A DNA stretch of 64,000 nucleotides from Nitrosomonas sp. (GTDB lineage Bacteria > Pseudomonadota > Gammaproteobacteria > Burkholderiales > Nitrosomonadaceae), in the NCBI GenBank assembly GCA_024281675.1, contig JAMXAG010000014.1:1-64000 (forward strand). Reading direction: 5' to 3'. The stretch's first letter is position 1. The number at the start of each line of letters is the position of its first letter. Positions 1-9,197 of this stretch are shown piece after piece. A program made the position numbers and the translations under genes. The notes beneath the pieces are model-generated. The model had not been told where the DNA came from. It saw nothing but the letters and a program-made list of their open reading frames with translations, and searched no databases.

Positions 1-26
1 CCGAACGATCGGTTTAGTTTAAACAC

Positions 27-75
27 AAACGCCGGTACACCGCTGTCGAAAGACAGATAGGGTACCGGCGTTTTT
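27..75 (+). terminator. Rho-independent terminator
   Basis: Perfect arms (AACGCCGGTAC and GTACCGGCGTT) enclose a second hairpin, CTGTC-GAAA-GACAG, with a GNRA tetraloop, and a T-rich tail follows. It probably ends a gene left of the window. It lies just before the carboxylesterase start and so also insulates that gene. Confidence 0.8.
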
Positions 76-98
76 ATTTTGTATTAACTAGATTTCAA

Positions 99-785
99 AT
101 GAAGATTGGATCAGGATTTCACGAATTGTTGCCGGCAACTGAAATTGAAACAGGTGAATTGCCAGAATATGTAATTATATGGCTGCATGGTTTGGGTGCA
201 GATGGTAATGATTTCGTGCCAATAGTTGATCAATTGAATCTTCCATTGAATAAATCAATACGATTTGTATTTCCTCATGCGCCGGAACGGCCGATTACTA
301 TTAATAACGGCTATGTTATGCGAGCATGGTATGACATTAAAGACTCGAATTTTAATGCTAGCGAAGACGAATTAGGAATTCGCCATTCTCAGAAAGCAAT
401 TGAAGCTTTGATTGAACGAGAAATTGAGAGTGGAATAGCAACTAAGCGAATAATAGTGGCGGGATTTTCTCAAGGAGGCGTAATAGCTCTGCAAGTAGGC
501 TTAAGATACGCAAAGCCGCTTGCGGGGATCTTAGCGTTATCGTGTTATTTATCGCTTTCTGAATCGCTTGTAGTAGAGGTAAATCGGAGAAACCTCGCAA
601 TACCGATTTTTATGGCACATGGAATTGGTGACGATGTAATACCACTATCTTATGCTGTAAGATCAAAAGAGATGATAAAGACAGTAGGATATATGCCTGA
701 ATGGCACGAATATCCCATGGCGCACAGTGTATGCAATCAGGAATTGTACGATATTAGTCGGTGGATACAAGCAGTATTTTCATAA
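99..785 (+). CDS. Carboxylesterase/phospholipase family alpha/beta hydrolase
   Basis: A 228-residue cytosolic serine hydrolase of the acyl-protein thioesterase/carboxylesterase family. The N-terminal LHGLGADGNDF oxyanion-hole segment, the nucleophile elbow GFSQGG (Ser124), Asp179 in GDDVIP and His209 in AHSV form a complete catalytic triad in the expected order. There is no signal peptide. The family hydrolyses short acyl esters or thioesters, and the natural substrate cannot be read from sequence. The gene stands alone between an upstream terminator and a convergent dsbC-type gene. Length is normal for the family (about 220 residues). Confidence 0.9.
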   Translation: MKIGSGFHELLPATEIETGELPEYVIIWLHGLGADGNDFVPIVDQLNLPLNKSIRFVFPHAPERPITINNGYVMRAWYDIKDSNFNASEDELGIRHSQKAIEALIEREIESGIATKRIIVAGFSQGGVIALQVGLRYAKPLAGILALSCYLSLSESLVVEVNRRNLAIPIFMAHGIGDDVIPLSYAVRSKEMIKTVGYMPEWHEYPMAHSVCNQELYDISRWIQAVFS

Positions 786-1118
786 TCATAAGGTAGTCGC
801 ACTTGAACAATTCTATTTTTAGGCATAAGTGGCGATGAGAGGATGAGCGGTTCTGTCGTCATTCAGTGGTGATCATTGCTGGTACTCTACCAAGCAGACC
901 ACCACCGGCCTGTTCAATGGCTTCATTTCCCCGATTCTTAAAATTAGGAAGCGAAACGGGGGATCCTGATTGATTAACGCTCCCACTCCGTTTGATTTAA
1001 GGATTGAATATCTAATCAAACTCGGTAACGCTCTCGATTTATACCTTGGCAATTAATATTACAGCAGAATCGTACTTGATGAATTGTTTGGGGCGATTCC
1101 GTAGTGCTAGCATGTGAA
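786..1118. other. Intergenic region between convergent genes, with a palindromic element
   Basis: No intact gene is seen in these 333 bases. They hold an inverted repeat (975-1033, listed separately) and a 44-codon stretch open on the minus strand (863-996) that has no usable start codon and may be a decayed gene end. Confidence 0.6.
975..1033. repeat. Palindromic convergent-gene element, copy 1 (likely bidirectional terminator)
   Basis: The arms GTTTGATT and AATCAAAC pair, flanked by a second pairing between AACGCTC-side sequences. The minus strand reads GAGCGTTACCGAGTTTGAT, which matches 18 of 19 bases of the element at 24325-24372. Both copies lie between convergent genes, which suggests a repeated bidirectional terminator. 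Confidence 0.5.
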
Positions 1119-1880
1119 TTATTTTCTTTTCTCTTCTTTTGCTGCACCTTTTGAATTGATGGCGCTATTGAGTTTTTCTTCAATAGCAGCCGCAGGGATC
1201 ATGCCACCAACGATCGTGCCATCTGCGAAAATCAATGTGGGTGTTCCTGATACTTTGTTATCTCGACCCGCTTTAACGAGTAGTTCCAGAGGTGTTTCAC
1301 ATTCCTTGTCAGAAGGTGTTACGCCTCTTAACATAAAATCATCCCATGCTTTGATTTGATCATCAGAGCACCAAATCTTTTTAGAGACTTCCATGGATCC
1401 ATTCAAAACGGGATAGAGCAGTATATAAATCGTGGCGTTGGTAATGTTTAGTAATTCTTTCTCCAATTGTTTGCAGTAAGGACAATTGGGGTCGGTAAAT
1501 ATGGCTACGTGCCGTTTACCGTCACCTTTGACAACCTTGATCGCAGATTTTAAAGGTAAGGATTCTAATGGGATACGGCGTGCTGCTTTAATCTGCTCGA
1601 TTCTTTCGTGCGTCATACTCGTTCGGGTTTTTGCATCCACTAAATGTCCGAAAAAGAAATAATTCGCCTTTTCATCAGTATAAAAAACTTCATCTCCTAC
1701 CACGACTTCATAAATTCCATTGAGATAGGGTGTTTTTTTTAGGCTATCAATTTTATGTCCTCCAAAATGGGATTGAACGCTTTTTTTTATTGCTTCCTCA
1801 TTTGCAAGAGCGATCGGGGAACATACAACTGAGAGGAAAATGAAAAAATAAATAAGTTGGATTGGACGTGCGATGATCAA
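1119..1880 (-). CDS. dsbC: Thiol:disulfide interchange protein, DsbC family
   Basis: A periplasmic disulfide isomerase of 253 residues. It has a hydrophobic signal peptide (about residues 1-26, cleavage near ALA-NEE), an N-terminal dimerisation region and a thioredoxin fold. The active site is C133-P-Y-C136; the usual DsbC motif is CGYC, so this is a variant. The cis-proline loop is GTPT around residue 214. C171 and C194 are placed like the structural disulfide of DsbC. The protein reshuffles wrong disulfides in exported proteins, which is relevant in a cell rich in periplasmic c-type cytochromes. It lies 19 bases downstream of a UbiH-like gene on the same strand and is probably co-transcribed. 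Confidence 0.9.
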   Translation of the reverse strand: MIIARPIQLIYFFIFLSVVCSPIALANEEAIKKSVQSHFGGHKIDSLKKTPYLNGIYEVVVGDEVFYTDEKANYFFFGHLVDAKTRTSMTHERIEQIKAARRIPLESLPLKSAIKVVKGDGKRHVAIFTDPNCPYCKQLEKELLNITNATIYILLYPVLNGSMEVSKKIWCSDDQIKAWDDFMLRGVTPSDKECETPLELLVKAGRDNKVSGTPTLIFADGTIVGGMIPAAAIEEKLNSAINSKGAAKEEKRK

Positions 1881-1899
1881 TTGTGTTCTCCAAAAAGAT

Positions 1900-3066
1900 T
1901 TAGTTTAAGGCGTGTTGCATGAGGTGATTTTTGATGAGTGGTAAGCGATTGGTTATTTCAAGTCCCAGATTTCTCAGGCGTGCTATTGTCGGATTGGGAT
2001 TGTTAAATAGTTTCTGCAATCCATCGGTTACCCACTCAAGCGCTACTATATCTTCTTTGCGAGTGATTTCATAACGTCGCAACATCATATAATCACCGCA
2101 ATCTGATTGTGCAGCTTGAGAATTTAAAACACGAGCGAGTTCCCGGGTATCCCGTAACCCAAGATTGACTCCTTGGCCTGCGAGTGGGTGAATGCCATGT
2201 GCAGCATCACCGATTAATACAAGACGTGGTTTGACCAGTGGCTCTACGTGCAAAGAATTTAATGGAAACCCAACCGGTGGTGTGATGAGCTTCATTTTTC
2301 CTAACTGATTAAAGGATGCTTCTTGTACCTGGTGACACAACTCTTCTGGGGTTAGATGACATAGCTGATGCGCGTGTTGTTCGCTGGTAGACCAAACAAT
2401 GGAAACTCTCTTTTCAGGAAGCGGTAGAAACGCAAGAATCCCATCGCGTCTGAACCATTGTCGTGCAATATGGCGGTGCGACAATTCGGTTTCAAAATTA
2501 GCCACCACGCCAATCTGCTGGTAAGATTTTTTTGATGCGCGAATATCAGTCTGATTACGTACCCAGGAGTTAATGCCATCCGCACCAACAATCAAGGCGG
2601 TTTCAAGTTGATTGCTGTTTTCTAATTGAAGGATAACATGCGAGTTTAAGAATTCTATCGAAGTGCATTTCTGAGAAAATATATGCATATTTTCATTTGC
2701 TGTTTTAAGTGTATTCCATGCGGAATTTTGTAATTGGCGATTTTCTACGATATACGCCAATTGCGGCAAACCGATTTCATACGCACTAAAGTCAATTTGT
2801 GCGCAATGATCATCCCCGAATACCGCCATGTCGTAAACAGGTGTAATTCGCTCGTTAGCTATTAATTGCCAGACTCCTAATTGAGTTAAGAAATCAGCGC
2901 TTCCTGGGCTAATTGCATAAACACGGCTATCCCAACTGAGATCTTGCGGGATTGACGTTGGCGCATGAGGTTCTATTAAAGCTATTTTAAAATCGCTTTC
3001 TTTCAGGGCAACCGCTAAGCATAAACCAACTAATCCGCCGCCGACAACAACGATATCGAATTTCAT
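1900..3066 (-). CDS. FAD-dependent UbiH/UbiF/VisC-family hydroxylase
   Basis: A flavoprotein monooxygenase of 388 residues, likely acting in ubiquinone ring hydroxylation. The N-terminal GGGLVGLCLAVAL dinucleotide-binding motif and the C-terminal LIGDAAHGIHPLAGQG FAD/hydroxylase motif are diagnostic of this family. Sequence alone does not separate UbiH, UbiF, UbiI and UbiM, so no symbol is given. It is first in a likely two-gene operon with dsbC. The start at 3066 gives the normal N-terminus, with the beta-strand beginning at residue 3. Confidence 0.88.
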   Translation of the reverse strand: MKFDIVVVGGGLVGLCLAVALKESDFKIALIEPHAPTSIPQDLSWDSRVYAISPGSADFLTQLGVWQLIANERITPVYDMAVFGDDHCAQIDFSAYEIGLPQLAYIVENRQLQNSAWNTLKTANENMHIFSQKCTSIEFLNSHVILQLENSNQLETALIVGADGINSWVRNQTDIRASKKSYQQIGVVANFETELSHRHIARQWFRRDGILAFLPLPEKRVSIVWSTSEQHAHQLCHLTPEELCHQVQEASFNQLGKMKLITPPVGFPLNSLHVEPLVKPRLVLIGDAAHGIHPLAGQGVNLGLRDTRELARVLNSQAAQSDCGDYMMLRRYEITRKEDIVALEWVTDGLQKLFNNPNPTIARLRNLGLEITNRLPLIKNHLMQHALN

Positions 3067-3226
3067 AGAGATAGAGATTATAAGGTACGGTTACTTAAAA
3101 TTGAACGGGGGCGACTATGAGTTGGTATTGCAGTTATCTATAATATTAATAGTTATCCGAATATGAATATATCACGAAATAACCGCCCCTTTCTAAACAT
3201 GATTTTAACAAATCGTCTTACTTATC

Positions 3227-3256
3227 TTGACAAGACAATCCATTGATAGGCAAAAT
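3227..3256 (+). promoter_or_regulatory. Putative sigma-70 promoter for the CAT-anticodon tRNA
   Basis: A perfect -35 box TTGACA (3227-3232) and the -10-like CAAAAT (3251-3256) are 18 bases apart. The tRNA begins 24 bases after the -10 box. Confidence 0.55.
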
Positions 3257-3279
3257 CGCACACTTGCATTTGAGACACA

Positions 3280-3355
3280 GGCGAATTAGCTCAGTGGTTA
3301 GAGCAGCGGAATCATAATCCGTTGGTCCGGGGTTCAAATCCCTGATTCGCCACCA
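3280..3355 (+). tRNA. tRNA with anticodon CAT, probably tRNA-Ile2 (lysidine type)
   Basis: A complete 76-base tRNA with encoded CCA. The acceptor stem is GGCGAAT/ATTCGCC, and the anticodon loop ATCATAA at 3311-3317 gives CAT at 3313-3315. The body TTAGCTCAGTGGTTAGAGCA and the following GTTGGTC resemble bacterial tRNA-Ile2 more than elongator tRNA-Met. If so, C34 is changed to lysidine by TilS and the tRNA reads AUA. The tRNA itself is certain; the Ile2 identity is likely but rests on remembered sequences. Confidence 0.93.
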
Positions 3356-3371
3356 ACTTAGCTTATCTTTA

Positions 3372-3391
3372 TCTAATTGATTATAATTAGA
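3372..3391. terminator. Weak hairpin between the tRNA and a convergent gene
   Basis: TCTAATT-GATTAT-AATTAGA forms a 7-bp AT-only stem. There is no proper T-run on either side, so terminator function is doubtful. Confidence 0.25.
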
Positions 3392-3419
3392 CTAAATAGT
3401 CATCCCAACAAATCCTAGT

Positions 3420-3710
3420 TTAATGATGTCCACCCAGTTCTTGGTCGGTGAATAAATAATCCTTTAATTCTTGATCAAATCTGGAATCCTGCCGGCGGAT
3501 CCACTCTAAAACCATGGCCGCATGTTCTTTTTCCTCGTCGCGATTATGTGCGAGAATGGCCTTGAGTTCTGGATCCTTGCATGCATCAACACGCTGATTG
3601 TACCAATCAACCGCTTCCAATTCTTCCATTAACGATACGATCGCCCGGTGCATGTCACGGGTTTTCTCGGATAGCTCATCAATAGGCTCATGATAACCTT
3701 CATTAGACAT
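3420..3710 (-). CDS. Encapsulated-ferritin-like (EncFtn) protein without targeting tail
   Basis: A 96-residue protein that closely follows the encapsulated ferritin family of Rhodospirillum rubrum. That family has a two-helix half-ferritin fold that forms decamers and oxidises Fe(II). The LMEELEAVDWY and NRDEEKEHA helices carry the ferroxidase residues. Relative to R. rubrum numbering they are offset by two: E30, E60 and H63 are the metal ligands, W36 and Y37 flank them, and E29/E32 are entry-site acids. The chain stops about ten residues after the YLFT motif, so the C-terminal encapsulin-targeting peptide is absent. No encapsulin gene is seen in the window. An AGGAG ribosome site supports the start. 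Family assignment is strong; physiological partner unknown. Confidence 0.85.
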   Translation of the reverse strand: MSNEGYHEPIDELSEKTRDMHRAIVSLMEELEAVDWYNQRVDACKDPELKAILAHNRDEEKEHAAMVLEWIRRQDSRFDQELKDYLFTDQELGGHH

Positions 3711-3783
3711 CTTTTAATCTCCTCTTTTTATTTTATAGCAACATACGAAAGTATTAATAGTTAAATGATACGTTGTGTAATAT

Positions 3784-3851
3784 TGATTGGAATCATTGCA
3801 TCCTAAAATAGTTTGTTTTATCTAAATTTTAAAGAAACCAATTGTTGGTTT
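3784..3851. promoter_or_regulatory. Two inverted repeats in the divergent encFtn/gcv control region
   Basis: TGATT-GG-AATCA (3784-3795) and AAACCAA-TTG-TTGGTTT (3835-3851) are operator-like palindromes in an AT-rich spacer between the leftward ferritin-like gene and the rightward riboswitch. The cognate regulator is unknown. Neither matches a Fur box convincingly. Confidence 0.3.
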
Positions 3852-3959
3852 GTTAATTCTTTCAAGTAATTGTAATGTATTTTTAAGATAAAGTTTTTCG
3901 CATTATCTTGAATAAACCACTGTTCTTAAGGTATAGTTCGAGCTTTGCTATTTCCATCT

Positions 3960-4158
3960 AAACAGAAGAGCGTGCTGTATTTATTTTAGCACCGCCGAAG
4001 GCGTAACCCCCCGGAATCGCTCAGGCAGGTACGATGTTTCGTTCCGTAAAAACCGTTTAGAAGGGGCAATCTGGAGAGTGCCGAGAATATATTTCTGGCC
4101 ACCGAAGGGGCACGCGGATAGTCATCTGTCAATCTCTCAGGTAAAAAGGACAGAGGGG
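3960..4158 (+). ncRNA. Tandem glycine riboswitch upstream of the gcv operon
   Basis: Two glycine aptamers lie in tandem. Aptamer 1 holds the CCGCCGAAGG-type core and ends in CGCTCAGGCAGGTACGA near 4034. Aptamer 2 starts at CTGGAGAGTGCCGAG (about 4070), has a second CACCGAAGGGGCA core and ends in TCTCTCAGGTAAAAAGGACAGAGG near 4157. This is the standard architecture of cooperative gcvT riboswitches, which turn on the glycine cleavage system when glycine is abundant. The outer edges are estimates. Confidence 0.93.
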
Positions 4159-4161
4159 CGT

Positions 4162-4190
4162 TACGTCATAGCGTAATGACTTTTTTATTT
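4162..4190 (+). terminator. Riboswitch expression-platform terminator
   Basis: GTCAT-AGCGTA-ATGAC, with an alternative TTACG/CGTAA pairing, is followed by TTTTTTATTTTT. This intrinsic terminator sits directly after the second glycine aptamer and before gcvT. It is the probable off-state structure, disrupted when glycine binds. The ATG at 4176 is inside its stem. Confidence 0.7.
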
Positions 4191-4205
4191 TTCGGGAGAA
4201 TATCT

Positions 4206-5297
4206 GTGTTAAAAACGACACCCCTTAATCAAGCCCATCGTGACATGAACGCCAAAATGGTAGATTTTGGTGGTTGGGATATGCCGCTGCACTATGGTTC
4301 GCAACTTGATGAGCATCATAAAGTACGCCAGGATGCTGGTATGTTTGATGTGTCGCATATGTTACCGGTAGATATCAAAGGTAATAATGTTCGGGATTTT
4401 TTGCGTCGACTGGTTGCCAATAATGTTGATAAGCTGACTGTTCCGGGTAAAGCGCTTTATTCCTGTATGTTGACGCCACAAGGCGGTATCATTGACGACC
4501 TGATCATTTATTTTTTATCCGAAACATGGTTTCGGATCGTGGTCAATGCCGGTACTGCGGATAAAGATGTTGCTTGGATGCAAAAACAGCGTGATGATTA
4601 TGCGGTTGATTTGGAAATTACGCCGCGCCGAGATTTGGCGATGATTGCGGTACAAGGCCCCAATGCCCGTGCAAAAGTCTGGCAAGTGATTGCTGGATCG
4701 CAAGCTGCTACTGAAGCGTTAAAACAATTCCAATCCGTTGAAGTGGGGTCGTACTTTATTGCCCGCACCGGTTATACCGGGGAAGATGGTTTTGAAATTA
4801 TTTTGCCTGCTGCTGAAGCGCCAAAATTCTGGCATGCATTGCATGCTGTGGGTGTTGTACCTGCTGGATTGGGCGCGCGGGATACATTGCGTTTGGAGGC
4901 CGGTATGAATTTATACGGCCAGGACATGGATGAAACCAAGCATCCCATGGAATCAGGTTTGGCCTGGACGGTTGATTTGAAAGCAGATCGTGATTTTATT
5001 GGCAAACAGGTGTTATCGAATACCCCAGTCACTCATCATCTTGTCGGATTGGTGCTGCTCGATCGTGGTGTATTGCGCAGTCATCAACAGGTGGTGATGC
5101 AGCGAGACGGTGTGGAACATCAGGGGGAAATCACGAGCGGTGGTTTTTCACCCACAATGAATCAATCAATTGCCTTAGCGCGAGTGCCCACCGCCGTTTC
5201 AGTTGGCGACGAAGTGGATGTCGTAGTGCGTGATAAAAAGCTGCGTGCTAAAGTGGTAAAATATCCTTTCGTACGTAACGGAAAAGTGCTGGTTTAA
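4206..5297 (+). CDS. gcvT: Glycine cleavage system T protein (aminomethyltransferase)
   Basis: Transfers the methylene group of lipoyl-bound aminomethyl to tetrahydrofolate and releases ammonia. The 363-residue chain has the family hallmarks [14 protein letters not shown] near the start, MFDVSHM, and the folate-site region [10 protein letters not shown]. An in-frame ATG at 4176 lies inside the terminator hairpin of the riboswitch. The GTG at 4206 has GGGAG 7 bases upstream and gives the family's usual N-terminus, [10 protein letters not shown], so GTG is chosen. It is first in a gcvT-gcvH-gcvPA-tpx-gcvPB-kinase operon under glycine riboswitch control. Confidence 0.95.
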   Translation: MLKTTPLNQAHRDMNAKMVDFGGWDMPLHYGSQLDEHHKVRQDAGMFDVSHMLPVDIKGNNVRDFLRRLVANNVDKLTVPGKALYSCMLTPQGGIIDDLIIYFLSETWFRIVVNAGTADKDVAWMQKQRDDYAVDLEITPRRDLAMIAVQGPNARAKVWQVIAGSQAATEALKQFQSVEVGSYFIARTGYTGEDGFEIILPAAEAPKFWHALHAVGVVPAGLGARDTLRLEAGMNLYGQDMDETKHPMESGLAWTVDLKADRDFIGKQVLSNTPVTHHLVGLVLLDRGVLRSHQQVVMQRDGVEHQGEITSGGFSPTMNQSIALARVPTAVSVGDEVDVVVRDKKLRAKVVKYPFVRNGKVLV

Positions 5298-5338
5298 TCC
5301 GATAGCGGCAAACTATTACCTTTAACCTGGAGTCATAA

Positions 5339-5728
5339 ATGCAAGTTCCTGCAGATTTAAAATATAGTAAATCCCACGAATGGGTCAAATCCGAAAATGA
5401 TGGTACCGTGACAGTTGGAATCACCAGTCATGCTCAAGAATTGTTGGGCGATATGGTGTTTATTGAATTACCCGAAGTCGGCCGCACTTTGAAGCAAAAA
5501 GAAGAGTGCGCGGTAGCTGAGTCGGTTAAAGCCGCTGCAGATGTCTATGCGCCTATTTCTGGTGAAATCGTTGCAGTTAACTCACCTTTAGTGGATGCGC
5601 CCGAAAAAATTAACGAAGATGCCTTTTCAGCTTGGCTTTTTAAAATGAAACCGAGCAATCCTTCAGAACTTGATGGTCTATTGAGTGCTGCAGCTTATAC
5701 TGAATTGGTAGAAAACGAAGAACACTAA
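5339..5728 (+). CDS. gcvH: Glycine cleavage system H protein
   Basis: Lipoyl carrier of the glycine cleavage complex, 129 residues, normal length. The lipoylation lysine is K64 in the [12 protein letters not shown] motif, and the KSHEWV start region is typical. A purine-rich CCTGGAG site precedes the ATG by about 8 bases. It shuttles the aminomethyl group from the P protein to the T protein and the reduced arm to lipoamide dehydrogenase, whose gene is not in this window. Confidence 0.96.
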   Translation: MQVPADLKYSKSHEWVKSENDGTVTVGITSHAQELLGDMVFIELPEVGRTLKQKEECAVAESVKAAADVYAPISGEIVAVNSPLVDAPEKINEDAFSAWLFKMKPSNPSELDGLLSAAAYTELVENEEH

Positions 5729-5791
5729 TCCTATTAAAGCCAACGTAGCACTATGTTTGCTTGAGTATCAATTTATCCTTATTAATACATT

Positions 5792-7144
5792 ATGCCGTTT
5801 ATTCCACATACTGAAGAAGATGTCGCCGAAATGCTCAACAGCATTGGCGCAAAGACCATTGAAGAGCTGTTTGATGAAATTCCCAAAGAGTTAGTCAGTG
5901 GCCAATTGACGGGTGTTCCTGCCGGTTTGAGCGAGATGGAAATTACCCGGTTGATGATGGAGCGTGCTAACAAAGACGGTTTTTATCAAAACTTTATTGG
6001 GGCCGGTGCTTACGAACACCATATTCCTGCGGCTGTATGGCAGATAACCACGCGTGGTGAATTCTATTCTTCATATACGCCGTACCAAGCCGAAGCCAGT
6101 CAGGGTACATTGCAATTACTCTATGAATATCAGTCGATGATGGCTTCATTGACGGGTATGGATGTATCCAATGCCAGTATGTACGATGGCGCAACTGCGC
6201 TGGCGGAAGCTGCTTTGATGGCGGTACGTTCACACAAAACATCGCGCCGTATCTTAATCCCCAAAACTGTCCATCCAGTTTATCGTCAAGTTGTGCAAGC
6301 GATTGTCAGCAACCAAAAGATTGAAGTTTTAGAAGTTCCTTTTGATATTCAATCTGGGCAGGTTTTACCAGAATCTTTATCGAAATTTGGTAAAGATGAA
6401 TTCGCGGCGCTGGTTATTCCGCAACCCAATTTTTTTGGAGTATTGGAGCGAGTCGATGAACTCACCGATTGGGCGCATAAAAATAATGGGCTTGCGATTG
6501 GTGTGGTTAATCCGACTGCACTGGCCTTATTAAAACCACCGGGTGAATGGGGTAGTAAAGGCGCAGATATTGCGGTGGGCGAAGGCCAACCTTTAGGTAT
6601 TCCACTTTCTAGTGGTGGTCCCTATTTCGGCTTCATGGCTTGTAAAAATGCGCTGGTGCGTCAAATGCCAGGCCGTATTATCGGTCGCACAACCGACTTG
6701 GATAACAAGGAAGGATTCGTGTTGACATTGCAAGCGCGTGAACAGCATATTCGCCGCTCTAAAGCCACTTCTAATATTTGCACCAACCAAGGATTGATGG
6801 TGACGGCTGCAACCATTTATATGTCGTTGATTGGGCCAGAAGGATTACGCAGGATAGCGGCGCAGTCGCACGCCAATACGTTGGATTTGGTTGAACAACT
6901 TGAATCCTTAAATGGTGTGAAAAGAACTTTCGATACGCCGACTTTTCACGAAACTGTGTTGACATTGCCTAAAACGACTGCTGATGTGTTATCCAAGTTG
7001 AAACAACAAGGTATTCTCGGTGGATTGGATTTACACGGATACTATCCTGAACTAGGTAATGCACTACTGGTATGTGCTACAGAAACTAAGACTTCAGCAG
7101 ATTTGCAGAGTTATGCACGGGCATTGAAGCAAATTTTAAGCTAA
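5792..7144 (+). CDS. gcvPA: Glycine dehydrogenase (decarboxylating) subunit 1
   Basis: The N-terminal half of a split P protein, 450 residues. Together with gcvPB it decarboxylates glycine with PLP. The start [15 protein letters not shown] and the segment [14 protein letters not shown] are characteristic of the alpha subunit of two-chain P proteins. The split form contrasts with the single long GcvP of E. coli. It is separated from gcvPB by tpx, so the two subunit genes are not adjacent. Confidence 0.96.
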   Translation: MPFIPHTEEDVAEMLNSIGAKTIEELFDEIPKELVSGQLTGVPAGLSEMEITRLMMERANKDGFYQNFIGAGAYEHHIPAAVWQITTRGEFYSSYTPYQAEASQGTLQLLYEYQSMMASLTGMDVSNASMYDGATALAEAALMAVRSHKTSRRILIPKTVHPVYRQVVQAIVSNQKIEVLEVPFDIQSGQVLPESLSKFGKDEFAALVIPQPNFFGVLERVDELTDWAHKNNGLAIGVVNPTALALLKPPGEWGSKGADIAVGEGQPLGIPLSSGGPYFGFMACKNALVRQMPGRIIGRTTDLDNKEGFVLTLQAREQHIRRSKATSNICTNQGLMVTAATIYMSLIGPEGLRRIAAQSHANTLDLVEQLESLNGVKRTFDTPTFHETVLTLPKTTADVLSKLKQQGILGGLDLHGYYPELGNALLVCATETKTSADLQSYARALKQILS

Positions 7145-7180
7145 TACATTTGTTTGCTAACTGATTGATAGAGGTAAATT

Positions 7181-7678
7181 ATGGTTACATTGAAAGGCAA
7201 GCCCATTAAAATTGAAGGTACTTTTCCTCAAGTGGGACAAAAGGCACCGGCTTTTTCCCTAGTAAATAGGGATTTGAGTGATGTCACGCTAGCAAATTTT
7301 GCTGGCAAGAAAAAAGTGTTGAATATTGTGCCAAGCTTGGATACACCGGTGTGTGCACTATCGACCCGGAAATTTAATCAACAAGCCAGCAACATGGAAA
7401 ATACCGTGGTACTGATCATTGCTGCGGATTTGCCGTTTGCCATGAGTCGTTTTACCGATGCCGAAGGTTTGGATAAAGTGATTACGCTTTCGACCATGCG
7501 CGGCGCTAATTTTATGAAGGATTATGGTGTTCTGATTGGAGATAGCGCATTTGGTGGAATTACGGCGCGTGCTGTGATTGTTCTTGATGAATCTGACAAG
7601 ATCATTCATGCTGAACTGGTACCGGAAATCGCCGATGAACCCAACTACGATGCAGCGATGGCTGCTTTGAAACAATAA
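7181..7678 (+). CDS. tpx: Thiol peroxidase (Tpx-type peroxiredoxin), single cysteine
   Basis: A 165-residue atypical-2-Cys-family peroxiredoxin that reduces H2O2 and alkyl peroxides. The peroxidatic cysteine is C58 in the [15 protein letters not shown] motif. The position that holds the resolving cysteine in E. coli Tpx (SRFCGAEGL) reads SRFTDAEGL here, and C58 is the only cysteine in the chain. The enzyme must therefore work as a 1-Cys peroxidase or take its resolving thiol from a partner. It lies between gcvPA and gcvPB on the same strand with 36- and 40-base gaps, evidently part of the gcv operon. The GATAGAGG ribosome site supports the start. Confidence 0.95.
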   Translation: MVTLKGKPIKIEGTFPQVGQKAPAFSLVNRDLSDVTLANFAGKKKVLNIVPSLDTPVCALSTRKFNQQASNMENTVVLIIAADLPFAMSRFTDAEGLDKVITLSTMRGANFMKDYGVLIGDSAFGGITARAVIVLDESDKIIHAELVPEIADEPNYDAAMAALKQ

Positions 7679-7718
7679 CAACGAATTTATTTGTTCATCC
7701 ACCTTACTCAATCCAATC

Positions 7719-9170
7719 ATGCTGATATTTGAACACTCGCGCAAAGGGCGTCGCAATTATTCACAATCGCCAGAAAAAGTTGCTAGCAAATCGAAGATTC
7801 CACAAGATTTGTTGCGCAAGTCGCCAGTATTGCTGCCCGAAGCTTCCGAAATGGATACCGTGCGCCACTATACTCGCTTGTCACAAAAGAATTTTTCAAT
7901 CGATACGGAATTCTACCCGCTGGGCTCGTGCACAATGAAATACAATCCGCGTGCCTGCAATTCTTTGGCAATGCTGCCGCAGTTTTTGGGACGGCATCCG
8001 TTGGCACCGGAAGATACCGGGCAAGGTTTTATGGCGTGCCTATACGAATTACAGGAAATCCTCAAATCGGTAACCGGAATGGCGGGCGTCAGTTTGACTC
8101 CGATGGCGGGTGCACAAGGTGAGTTGATTGGCGTGATGATGATTCGTGCTTATCATGAAGCACGTGGTGATTTTGAGCGCACTGAAATTATTGTTCCAGA
8201 TGCAGCGCATGGTACCAATCCAGCGACAGCAGTGATGTGTGGTTTCAAAGTCGTGGAAATTCCGACTGATAAAGAAGGTAATGTTGATTTAGCTGCACTT
8301 AAAGCGGCTGTTGGACCGAAAACTGCTGGGCTGATGTTGACCAATCCATCAACGCTGGGTGTATTTGAAAAAAATGTAGCGGAAATGAGCCGCGTAGTGC
8401 ATCAGGCCGGTGGGTTGTTGTATTACGATGGTGCTAATTTGAATGCAGTATTGGGTAAAGTCAAACCAGGGGATATGGGGTTTGACGTGATTCATATTAA
8501 TTTACACAAAACATTCTCGACCCCGCATGGCGGCGGTGGGCCTGGTTCTGCGCCTGTGGGTGTGGCGGAACGTTTGTTACCGTTTTTGCCGATACCGAAT
8601 GTTGCTAAAGAGGGCGATCGCTATCGTTGGTTAACTGAAAAAGATCGTCCACAAACCATTGGTCGTTTATCGGCGCACATGGGAAATGCAGGGGTGTTGC
8701 TACGCGCTTATATTTATGTGCGTTTGCTGGGTATGCATGGCATGCATCGCATTGCGGAATTTGCTACCTTAAATGCTAATTACTTAATGGCAGAATTGCG
8801 CAAAGCTGGATTTGAAATCGCTTATCCGACACGGCGAGCCAGCCATGAATTCATTGTGACATTGAAAGATATCAAGGATAAAACCGGGGTGACTGCGATG
8901 AATCTGGCCAAGCGATTGTTGGATAAAGGGTATCATGCGCCGACAACGTATTTTCCGTTGCTGGTGCCGGAATGTTTGTTGATTGAACCGGCCGAAACGG
9001 AATCCAAGGAAACCTTGGATGCTTTTGTGCGATCGATGAAAGAGATCCTGCAGGAGATTGAAACGCAACCAGATATGATCAAAGGAGCACCTCATACCAT
9101 GCCTGTGCGTAAGTTGGATGATGTCAAAGCTGCACGAGAATTGGATCTCGCTTGGAGTCCACCATCCTGA
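7719..9170 (+). CDS. gcvPB: Glycine dehydrogenase (decarboxylating) subunit 2
   Basis: The C-terminal, PLP-binding half of the split P protein, 483 residues. The PLP lysine is K264 in the [18 protein letters not shown] motif. [15 protein letters not shown] and MAGAQGE are further signatures of the subunit. It pairs with gcvPA to form the decarboxylase. The chosen ATG gives the [12 protein letters not shown]-terminus typical of the family. Confidence 0.96.
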   Translation: MLIFEHSRKGRRNYSQSPEKVASKSKIPQDLLRKSPVLLPEASEMDTVRHYTRLSQKNFSIDTEFYPLGSCTMKYNPRACNSLAMLPQFLGRHPLAPEDTGQGFMACLYELQEILKSVTGMAGVSLTPMAGAQGELIGVMMIRAYHEARGDFERTEIIVPDAAHGTNPATAVMCGFKVVEIPTDKEGNVDLAALKAAVGPKTAGLMLTNPSTLGVFEKNVAEMSRVVHQAGGLLYYDGANLNAVLGKVKPGDMGFDVIHINLHKTFSTPHGGGGPGSAPVGVAERLLPFLPIPNVAKEGDRYRWLTEKDRPQTIGRLSAHMGNAGVLLRAYIYVRLLGMHGMHRIAEFATLNANYLMAELRKAGFEIAYPTRRASHEFIVTLKDIKDKTGVTAMNLAKRLLDKGYHAPTTYFPLLVPECLLIEPAETESKETLDAFVRSMKEILQEIETQPDMIKGAPHTMPVRKLDDVKAARELDLAWSPPS

Positions 9171-9197
9171 TCTGTAGCTAAAAGCCCCATCATTATC

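Noticed and set aside
7719-9170. tpx insertion as a recent transfer
   Set aside because: Spacing, strand and apparent codon use match the gcv genes, so it looks like an established operon member.
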